Shown here: piece after piece, positions 1 to 5,253 of the stretch | How the letters are laid out: every line of letters begins with the position of its first letter | How positions within the stretch are numbered: the stretch's first letter is position 1 | Origin: Bacillota bacterium | GTDB lineage: Bacteria; Bacillota; Clostridia; Clostridiales; Clostridiaceae | DNA length: 5,253 nt | NCBI GenBank assembly: GCA_023417975.1 | Contig: JAEZDX010000453.1 | Location: 1 to 5,253, forward strand | Direction: 5' to 3' | Position numbers and translations under genes: made by a program | The notes under the pieces: model-generated | Seen by the model: the letters and a program-made list of their open reading frames with translations, nothing else | Told to the model about the DNA's origin: nothing | The model's database searches: none

Positions 1-360
1 GGATGGTTTGATGTTGTTGCTACAAGATATGGATGTATGATCCAAGGAACAACAGAGATTGCTTTGTCACTAATTGATGTTTTAGGCTATCTTGATAAAA
101 TACCTGTCTGTACTGCATATGAGGTTGAAGGTAAAGTAGTTACTGATTTTCCTGTTACTCCACTTTTGAATAAAGCAAAACCTATATACACAATGATGGA
201 TGGCTGGAAATGTGATATAAGCAAAGCGTGCAGCTACGAGGATTTACCTGATAATGCAAGAAGTTACATTGAATTTATAGAAAAACAAGTGGGCTATCCT
301 GTGAAACTTATTTCTAATGGACCGAAAAGAGAAGATATTATTAAAAGAGAAACAACTTAA
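1..360 (+). CDS. purA: Adenylosuccinate synthetase, C-terminal part (5' end outside window)
   Basis: This is the last 119 residues of PurA, the cytoplasmic enzyme that joins IMP and aspartate using GTP to give adenylosuccinate, the first committed step from IMP to AMP. The reading frame is open from base 1, and the fragment begins with GWFDVVATRYG, which matches the conserved block after the IMP-binding arginines. The block IDVLGYLDKIPVCTAYE then matches the family's guanine-binding loop and following strand. PGWK-like (DGWKCDI), EDLPDNARSYIEFIE and LISNGPKRE are the usual C-terminal landmarks, and the protein ends about where PurA normally ends. An internal ATG at 37 is not the start, because homology runs upstream of it. 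One oddity is that the motif usually read as TKLD is SLID (bases 67-78), keeping the aspartate but losing the lysine. The gene converges on the ABC operon. Family assignment is very secure; that it is the housekeeping copy is inferred. Confidence 0.95.
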   Translation, partial: GWFDVVATRYGCMIQGTTEIALSLIDVLGYLDKIPVCTAYEVEGKVVTDFPVTPLLNKAKPIYTMMDGWKCDISKACSYEDLPDNARSYIEFIEKQVGYPVKLISNGPKREDIIKRETT

Positions 361-373
361 AATTTATTAAAAA

Positions 374-402
374 GTCCACCTAGAAATTTGCTCTAGGTGG
401 AC
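374..402. terminator. Bidirectional intrinsic terminator between convergent genes
   Basis: A perfect 11-bp inverted repeat (374-384 GTCCACCTAGA, 392-402 TCTAGGTGGAC) encloses a 7-base loop. On the minus strand the hairpin is followed directly by TTTTTAATAAATT (bases 373-361), a good U-tract, so it should end the ABC operon about 125 bases after its last stop codon. On the plus strand it lies 13 bases after the purA stop, but the T-run is poorer and delayed (TCCTGTTTTATT), so termination in that direction is probably weaker. Its position between two converging genes fits a shared terminator. Confidence 0.87.
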
Positions 403-527
403 ATCCTGTTTTATTGATTACTTGATAAAGGGTACAGTTTACTCTTTTTATAGCCTTACTTTTTTATATAATTATCTAATGAGGTATTGGATTATTTTAT
501 TTCCTTCCGCAGCTGCATTTACGGTAG

Positions 528-1448
528 TCAGCTATCTTCAGGGTTAAAAAGTATAATCCGCTTACCTTCCAGTTCAATCTTTATTTTATTGCTGCTTTTC
601 AGCTCAATAAAATCCAGATATTCTCTAGGTATTTGCACTCTGCCTGATTTATCGAGAACTGCCAGTTCTTCATGGATTTCTTCTTCAACGGGATTATTTA
701 GATCGCCTAATTCCGCCAGTACTTCCGCATAGCTCTTTTTTCTTACAAATTCACTACTTGTCTTTCCATCTCTTATAGCTACAACTCTGTCAACTTTTTT
801 CGCAAGCTGCCTATCATGAGTAACTATTACAATGGTTATACCCAATTCACTATTTATTCGTCTGAAGAAATCAAGAATTTGTTCCGAGGTCTTTGTATCT
901 ACAGCTCCTGTAGGTTCATCCGCTAAGAGCAGATTTGGTTCGTTGGCAAGAGCTATTGCAATGGCTACTCTCTGCTGCTCTCCACCTGAAAGCTCGCCTA
1001 GTTTGTTATTTTTTCTATAGCCGAGACCTACAAGCTCCAGCAATTTGTCCGAATTATCCCGCTTCTTAACTGATCTGCCTATCTTCTTAACAAGTTTTAT
1101 ATTTTCAGCAGCCGTCAAATACGGAATAAGATTTCGGGCACTATTTTGCCATACAAAACCCACGGTATTCCTTTTATATTCATTCATCTCCTTTTCGCTC
1201 ATTTTAAACAAATTGTTGCCATCCACCAGCAGAGAACCAGCAGAAGGTTTATCCAATCCTCCGATCATGTTTAAAAGGGTTGACTTACCGCTGCCGCTGT
1301 TGCCGATTATGGACATTAACTCGCCCCGCCGCACATTAAGGTCCAAGCCCTGGAGGGCTACAGCTTCAATCTCAGAGGTTTTATATATCTTAACAAGATT
1401 ATCGCATTGTATAATGTAGTCCTTTATATCTTCAACATCACTACTCAT
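528..1448 (-). CDS. ABC transporter ATPase (MacB/LolD class) with C-terminal AbrB/SpoVT-like domain
   Basis: This 306-residue cytoplasmic ATPase would power the FtsX-type permease encoded upstream. Residues 11-230 form a complete nucleotide-binding domain: Walker A GNSGSGKST (49-57), Q-loop Gln101, signature LSGGEQQR (153-160), Walker B LLLADEPT with catalytic Glu178, D-loop GAVD (181-184) and switch His211. Class members usually end near residue 225-235. Here an acidic linker (about 231-261) leads to residues 262-303, with VLDKSGRVQIPREYL and a closing strand KRIILFNPE, the pattern of AbrB/SpoVT/MazE swapped-hairpin domains. Ile165 replaces the arginine usual in the IARAL stretch after the signature. 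The ATG lies inside the end of the preceding ATPase gene (8-bp overlap, ATGAGTAG) and has GGTGAG seven bases upstream, so translation is probably coupled. It is the last gene of the operon. The ATPase role is certain; the domain identity is by motif, and its function is unknown. Confidence 0.95.
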   Translation of the reverse strand: MSSDVEDIKDYIIQCDNLVKIYKTSEIEAVALQGLDLNVRRGELMSIIGNSGSGKSTLLNMIGGLDKPSAGSLLVDGNNLFKMSEKEMNEYKRNTVGFVWQNSARNLIPYLTAAENIKLVKKIGRSVKKRDNSDKLLELVGLGYRKNNKLGELSGGEQQRVAIAIALANEPNLLLADEPTGAVDTKTSEQILDFFRRINSELGITIVIVTHDRQLAKKVDRVVAIRDGKTSSEFVRKKSYAEVLAELGDLNNPVEEEIHEELAVLDKSGRVQIPREYLDFIELKSSNKIKIELEGKRIILFNPEDS

Positions 1449-2118
1449 TGACTATCTCACCATCCCTCAAGGTATAAACAAGATCTGCAATTTCTATCAT
1501 GCTGGGGTCATGGGTGGTCATAAGCACCGTCAAGCCATGCTGCTGTACCATATCCTTGAATATCTTTACAACCTGGATGCTCATAGAGGTATCTAAAGCG
1601 GAGGTAGGTTCATCTGCAAAAATTATATCCGGTCTATGGGCAACAGCCCTGGCAATAGCAACTCTCTGCTGCTCTCCGCCGGATAATTCACCTGGTCTGT
1701 GATGGAACCTTTTCTCCAGACCGACCATATTCAGGCATTCTATAGCTCTGGCATTCCGTTCTTTTGCCGAATAGTCTGAAATTCTAAGCCCAAATTCAAC
1801 ATTTTCATAGGCGGACATATTTCCTATCAATGCGCCGGATTGAAATACAAAACCCATATTTTTTCTTCTTAAATTGTCCCGTTGGATTTCTGAAAGAGCA
1901 GTAATATCTCTATTACAAAACAATACATTGCCCTCATTAGGCATGTCCAACGCTCCTAAAATATTTACAAGCGTGGTCTTGCCAGAACCGGATCTTCCTC
2001 TCAAAATCGTAAGAGTACCTTTTTTAACTGTTATATTAACCTTATGAAGCGCTTTTACAACCTCACCGCCGGTTCTAAAGTACCTGCAGAGGTTATCAGT
2101 GGCAATAATATCTGTCAT
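1441..2118 (-). CDS. ABC transporter ATPase, MacB/LolD class
   Basis: This 225-residue ATPase has the standard length for the MacB/LolD/FtsE-like class that drives FtsX-fold permeases. All catalytic motifs are present: Walker A GRSGSGKTT (41-49), Q-loop Gln93, signature LSGGEQQR (145-152), IARAV just after it, Walker B IIFADEPT with Glu170, D-loop SALD (173-176) and switch His203. No extra domain or membrane segment is visible, so it is a cytoplasmic subunit recruited by the permease. It lies 47 bp downstream of the permease gene and overlaps the next ATPase gene by 8 bp. Because the two ATPases differ in sequence and length and sit beside a single double-unit permease, they probably form a heterodimer; homodimers remain possible. 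The ATG at 2118 is preceded at seven bases by a strong AAAGGAGA. Substrate is not deducible from the ATPase. Confidence 0.95.
   Translation of the reverse strand: MTDIIATDNLCRYFRTGGEVVKALHKVNITVKKGTLTILRGRSGSGKTTLVNILGALDMPNEGNVLFCNRDITALSEIQRDNLRRKNMGFVFQSGALIGNMSAYENVEFGLRISDYSAKERNARAIECLNMVGLEKRFHHRPGELSGGEQQRVAIARAVAHRPDIIFADEPTSALDTSMSIQVVKIFKDMVQQHGLTVLMTTHDPSMIEIADLVYTLRDGEIVNE
1456..1461 (-). promoter_or_regulatory. Ribosome binding site of the second ATPase gene
   Basis: On the minus strand GGTGAG lies inside the final codons of the preceding ATPase gene, seven bases before the ATG at 1448. It supports the overlapping start and translational coupling of the two ATPases. Confidence 0.6.
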
Positions 2119-2125
2119 ATGTGAA

Positions 2126-2133
2126 TCTCCTTT
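2126..2133 (-). promoter_or_regulatory. Strong Shine-Dalgarno site of the first ATPase gene
   Basis: On the minus strand AAAGGAGA stands seven bases before the ATG at 2118 and fixes that start. The 47-bp gap in which it lies (2119-2165) shows no convincing terminator or promoter, so the permease and ATPases are likely cotranscribed. Confidence 0.8.
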
Positions 2134-2165
2134 CCCAAGCTTTTCTCATAAAATGCGGAGGTCTG

Positions 2166-5072
2166 CTAGTCTTCACCCAATTTTAATGCTTGATTTATAT
2201 TAATCCGGGCAATTATATATCTAAGAACCAGGAGCCCCGCTGTCAGCATTAATAACAAAGCGCCAAACAGCCTCATATAATCTCCCATGTATTCTGTAAC
2301 CTTGAAAGGAGGTACATATTTTTCCGCACTTCCTGTAATTTGAAGCAGCGGTACAAACAATGTACTGGCAATTTCTCCAACTCCAACACCTAAAATTATG
2401 GCACTGCAGGATAAGAGGAGAAGTTCTGAAAAAATTGTTGAAATAACTTCTTTCAAATGCAGACCCATAGCCCGTAGAATACCAAACTGATAGGTTCTGC
2501 CTTTTATGGTCAGTATCCAGAAAATAATGAAGCCTGCAAGAGTGATAAATAGATTTACAAGGAAACCAAGGGTGAGAGCTCCGTTGGTACCTTCAACAAT
2601 AGGATCGTTTTTTTGCGTTACAATATTTTGGCTTGAGTCCCTTAACTTTAAAAGCTCAAGCTTTTTTTCTTTTATATCCGCATAAATTTGTTCACTTGTA
2701 GCCGTTGGTGTCTTTTTTAACCATATTTCATAGGGCCTTAAAGATATTCTGGTTTGGAGATAATTGAAATTTGCTAGAATTAAGTTATCCGATTTGTCTT
2801 CTTCAGTAGTATAGGGATTGTAGCTTGGCCAATAATCAATAAAAGCCATTACAGTACCTTCAAAGGATTCTCCATCTCCAAGCTCCACTGAAATATCGTC
2901 TCCAAGCTTAACGTTATTATTTTCAGCTAAGGAGGAAGATACCAAAATACCGCTTGGATACTTGGTAAGATAGTTAAGGTAATTGTACCAATGATATTGA
3001 AGCAAATCGCTTCTAAACCATGCTATCTTTCCAAATTCATTAGGTATAACGGCCATAAAGTTTGCTTTTAAGGACTCTTTATTATTCCCGGCATAATTCG
3101 GCTTTTTCGTATTATTAGCAGAAGCTCCATTGACTTTAGTGCCAGCTCTTCTGCCAACATTATTAATAGCTACATTAGGCAGCTGTAAAACCTTAGTAGC
3201 CTTCTCAACTCCTGAAAGCGCTGAATAAGCGCTGAAATCAGGTTCTCTATAAACAGGTTTACTGGATGTCTCTTGCGTGCTGCCGTTTGGAGTACCGGCA
3301 ACCGGAGGCGTCAGCGATTCAAACTGCTGATTATCCCGAAAATTTGGGGCTATAGTAATATCTGCTCCAACAGCATATTTTTCTCTTTCTTCTATATTTG
3401 TATTTATAGTTCTTGCAGAATTTGAACTGAAAATGCCTGTAGAAACTGTAACTATAAGGAACACTATAAGAAAGTTGTTTTTACCACCCGCCCTGGATAG
3501 ATTAACAAGGGAAGAATACATTGCCGGCTTCCAGCTTCTCTGTCCAAGTCTGAAAATCAACTTTATAATATATGGAAACACCCTGACAAACAATAGAGCC
3601 ATGCTGAATATAAAAAGTGAAGTCACTGCAAAAAGGAAAGGATTAATAGGAATCTCACTGCTATTTACTTTTGTTATATTCAATATTTTTTGTTGTGATT
3701 TATATGTGTAATAACCATACATTGAGATCAAAAGCAGCACTATGTCAATATAATATTTTTGCAATAGGGGCTTTCCATTTAAACGTGCATTTTCTTGATT
3801 ATGCTTTATTATGGTTGTCTTTGATGCCAGGAAAGCAGGTAACAGCATTGTAACGACAAAAATGTAGCAGGAACAGAATGCATACAAGTACGCATAAACG
3901 CTCATCTTCACCGGTAAAGCTGTCCTTTGAACAAACTCTAAAAAGCCGTTTGTGGAACCCACTAGTTTGCACAAAAGCAAGCCTAAAGGCGGTCCAAGTA
4001 ACATGGCTATACCGGATAGTATGATACCTTGAATAAAATATATCTGAACAATATCCCTTTTTGATGCTCCTCTGCTCTTTAGAACAGCGATTTCCTTTTT
4101 GTCCTGCTCAATAACAAGTCTAGATACCATAAAAATGTAATATAGAAGCATTATCAAGATAGGTGCTTCTAAAACCAAAAGTGTCAGCTTCAGGGTCTGC
4201 TGACGGGAATTGTATTGTTCAAGAATTTCTACAGCGGTTATTTTATCTTCACCGGAAGTTTTTTTGGTCCATTGTTGAACAAAATGTACGTTGTTAAGAA
4301 TATCATCTAAATTATCAGTTGTAAGCTTATGGTAATCATATGCCCTATACCATTCTGCGTATATATTAATATTATCAACATGCTGGAAAAACTCATTTTT
4401 TAACAGGTTATAATCTATTATTATGCCTTGATTATATTCGGTTAAACCGTTATTCCAAAAGCTGTCATTTGAATATTTATTCTTAAATACCCCAACTATT
4501 TTGACTTTAACCGGCGAGTAAGTATTATTTGATTTATAATAAATATTGAATTCAGTATCAATGTTCAATTTGAAGTTTTCCATAGCCTGTTCTGTAGCAA
4601 TTGCCTCAATTACATCGTTTTCTTTTCCGCTGGAATAAAGCTTGCCATGGGTCATAGTTATATGATTTTCCACACCCATTGCTGATAAAGCCGAAATTAA
4701 AGTGCTGTGGTCAAAGTCATTATCTTTATTTGGAATTAATAAATTGGTAACAAAAAGCTTGTTAGTCTCACTCACTGCCGGAAGTTTTATTCTGTTTAAA
4801 ATATCATTTCTGAGTACCTTGTCATACCGATCAAATTGAGTATTGAAGTCCTGTGAGGATGAACGCAAGGGCACCCTTAATGAAAAGGACACAGGAAGCA
4901 TATTATTTTTGACTTGATAATTCTCCAGGTCTTTTATTAATACCTTTTGGGTAACTCCTTGGGTGTATAAAGGTATACTGCTTAATAATGTAGCTGAGAT
5001 TAAAAAGCCTATGAGCATGCTGAGAAACATCCATCTGTTTTTAGAGATCTTTTTATATACCATCAACAACAA
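2166..5072 (-). CDS. FtsX/MacB-type ABC transporter permease, fused double unit (10 predicted TM segments)
   Basis: This 968-residue membrane protein has a layout typical of type VII (MacB/LolCE-like) ABC systems, but duplicated. By eye the order is: TM1 (about 14-36), first extracellular domain (37-292), TM2-TM4 forming FtsX module one (293-417), TM5-TM6 (438-454, 477-505), TM7 (530-549), second extracellular domain (550-833), and TM8-TM10 forming FtsX module two (834-957). Each module has the cytoplasmic turn expected to contact an ATPase: EIAVLKSRGASKRDI (327-341) and FGILRAMGLHLKEV (863-876). Both extracellular domains contain a MacB periplasmic-core-like stretch (around 157-198 and 709-747). 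The second also has Pro/Ser/Thr/Asn-rich segments (579-612, 640-668). The start is read as TTG at 5072, six bases after the Shine-Dalgarno; an ATG three codons later (5063) is 15 bases away. The gene lies 14 bp after the adaptor gene. Permease class is secure. The substrate, perhaps a peptide, lipid, lipoprotein or drug, is unknown. Confidence 0.93.
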   Translation of the reverse strand: MLLMVYKKISKNRWMFLSMLIGFLISATLLSSIPLYTQGVTQKVLIKDLENYQVKNNMLPVSFSLRVPLRSSSQDFNTQFDRYDKVLRNDILNRIKLPAVSETNKLFVTNLLIPNKDNDFDHSTLISALSAMGVENHITMTHGKLYSSGKENDVIEAIATEQAMENFKLNIDTEFNIYYKSNNTYSPVKVKIVGVFKNKYSNDSFWNNGLTEYNQGIIIDYNLLKNEFFQHVDNINIYAEWYRAYDYHKLTTDNLDDILNNVHFVQQWTKKTSGEDKITAVEILEQYNSRQQTLKLTLLVLEAPILIMLLYYIFMVSRLVIEQDKKEIAVLKSRGASKRDIVQIYFIQGIILSGIAMLLGPPLGLLLCKLVGSTNGFLEFVQRTALPVKMSVYAYLYAFCSCYIFVVTMLLPAFLASKTTIIKHNQENARLNGKPLLQKYYIDIVLLLISMYGYYTYKSQQKILNITKVNSSEIPINPFLFAVTSLFIFSMALLFVRVFPYIIKLIFRLGQRSWKPAMYSSLVNLSRAGGKNNFLIVFLIVTVSTGIFSSNSARTINTNIEEREKYAVGADITIAPNFRDNQQFESLTPPVAGTPNGSTQETSSKPVYREPDFSAYSALSGVEKATKVLQLPNVAINNVGRRAGTKVNGASANNTKKPNYAGNNKESLKANFMAVIPNEFGKIAWFRSDLLQYHWYNYLNYLTKYPSGILVSSSLAENNNVKLGDDISVELGDGESFEGTVMAFIDYWPSYNPYTTEEDKSDNLILANFNYLQTRISLRPYEIWLKKTPTATSEQIYADIKEKKLELLKLRDSSQNIVTQKNDPIVEGTNGALTLGFLVNLFITLAGFIIFWILTIKGRTYQFGILRAMGLHLKEVISTIFSELLLLSCSAIILGVGVGEIASTLFVPLLQITGSAEKYVPPFKVTEYMGDYMRLFGALLLMLTAGLLVLRYIIARININQALKLGED

Positions 5073-5078
5073 TTACCG

Positions 5079-5088
5079 TCACCCCTTT
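5079..5088 (-). promoter_or_regulatory. Ribosome binding site deciding a TTG start for the permease
   Basis: On the minus strand AAAGGGGTGA overlaps the adaptor's TAA stop. The next codons are TTG TTG TTG ATG. Spacing is 6 bases to the first TTG (5072), 9 and 12 to the next two, and 15 to the ATG (5063). Spacing favours a TTG start over the ATG. Confidence 0.6.
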
Positions 5089-5253
5089 ACTTTCTCAGTA
5101 TTTTTTCTCCTTCTTCAAGACCTTTTACAATTTCAACATCAGTTGCGTTCTTCAATCCTATCTCTACATTCCTTTGAACTCTGAGTCCTCGGTTCAACAT
5201 CTCAACATAGTTTCTTCCATCGGTTTCATGCAGCAGTGAACTTGGAATAACAA
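5087..5253 (-). CDS. Membrane-fusion (MacA/HlyD-type) efflux adaptor, C-terminal end only
   Basis: Only the last 54 residues are in the window; the start lies beyond the right edge. The visible part reads VIPSSLLHE, then GRNYVEMLNRG, VQRNVEIGLKNATDVEI and GLEEGEKILRK before TAA. This matches the membrane-proximal C-terminal domain of RND/MacA-type adaptors, whose usual pattern is vPxsAl…Yvyvv…v..r.V.vG…..veI.sGLkeGd.Vv. Such adaptors are anchored in the cytoplasmic membrane and act outside it, docking on the MacB-type permease. In Gram-positives they occur without an outer-membrane channel, as in Bacillus YknX with YknYZ. The protein ends right after the GLEEGE motif with no extra tail. The stop is 14 bp before the permease start, so the two are almost surely in one operon. 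The fragment is too short to name a subfamily. Confidence 0.85.
   Translation of the reverse strand, partial: VIPSSLLHETDGRNYVEMLNRGLRVQRNVEIGLKNATDVEIVKGLEEGEKILRK

Larger units (their letters stand above)
528..5253 (-). other. Predicted operon: adaptor - permease - ATPase - ATPase/AbrB
   Basis: Four same-strand genes follow each other with gaps of 14 bp and 47 bp and an 8-bp overlap, and no terminator is seen between them. The promoter must lie beyond the right edge, so regulation cannot be read here. Transcription should end at the hairpin 374-402. The gene content is that of one complete ABC export system. Confidence 0.85.

Noticed and set aside
427..447. Second hairpin on the plus strand, AAAGGGTA / TACTCTTT, followed by TTTTA.
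   Set aside because: The stem is only 8 bp, mostly A-T with a G-U pair, and would be weak. In an AT-rich gap this can arise by chance, though it might back up the poor plus-strand terminator.
509..533. Palindrome GCAGCTGC and the AGCTG/CAGCT inverted pair just after the last stop codon.
   Set aside because: The arms are only five to eight bases with no T-tract, so they are compatible with chance.
528..668. The AbrB-like segment as a separate small gene (an antitoxin or regulator) instead of a fusion.
   Set aside because: The frame runs on without a stop from the ATPase, and there is no start codon with a ribosome site at the boundary.
487..1419. Plus-strand open frames opposite the second ATPase gene (for example 487-732, 832-1020 and 1045-1419).
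   Set aside because: They are antisense shadows of a well-supported gene. They show Ser/Leu/Phe-rich low-sense protein and have no recognisable domain.
967..1677. Exact 17-base repeat (ACTCTCTGCTGCTCTCC) at 967-983 and 1661-1677.
   Set aside because: It encodes the shared signature region GEQQRV in the two paralogous ATPases with the same codons, so it is protein conservation and not a mobile or regulatory repeat.
528..5072. BceAB-type peptide detoxification module.
   Set aside because: BceB permeases are shorter, have a single large extracellular domain between TM7 and TM8, use one ATPase and have no fusion adaptor. Here there are two ectodomains, two ATPases and an adaptor.
3433..5184. 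Plus-strand open frames opposite the permease and adaptor genes (3433-3711, 3671-3853, 4963-5184).
   Set aside because: They lie antisense to strongly supported membrane protein coding sequence, and no family resemblance is visible.

Overview
The window is AT-rich bacterial DNA. Compact genes, strong Shine-Dalgarno sites, an overlapping start/stop pair and the style of the proteins point to a low-GC Gram-positive, most likely a member of Clostridia. This assignment is inferred from the look of the proteins, not from a database search. No mobile element, CRISPR array, tRNA or rRNA is visible.

Layout, left to right. Positions 1-360 (+) hold the C-terminal third or so of adenylosuccinate synthetase (purA), whose start lies outside the window. 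Positions 361-527 form a convergent intergenic gap with an 11-bp hairpin that can terminate transcription from both sides. From 528 to the right edge everything is on the minus strand and reads as one operon. In transcription order it encodes the tail of a MacA/HlyD-type membrane-fusion adaptor (5087-5253, start outside), a 968-residue FtsX/MacB-type permease (2166-5072), an ATPase of the MacB/LolD class (1441-2118), and a second, longer ATPase of the same class (528-1448). The gaps are 14 bp and 47 bp, and the two ATPase genes overlap by 8 bp.

Together the four minus-strand genes look like a complete mechanotransmission-type (type VII, MacB-like) ABC export machine. The permease is a fused double unit with about ten membrane segments, two extracellular domains and two FtsX modules. 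It appears to be driven by two non-identical ATPases and to work with an extracytoplasmic adaptor. The substrate cannot be read from this sequence.

The most unusual element is the C-terminus of the second ATPase. It carries an in-frame AbrB/SpoVT/MazE-like swapped-hairpin module, a fold normally used for dimerisation and DNA binding. This suggests either a regulatory or tethering domain on the transporter motor, or a link between transporter state and gene expression. A second point of interest is the purA fragment, where the usual TKLD guanine-recognition motif reads SLID.
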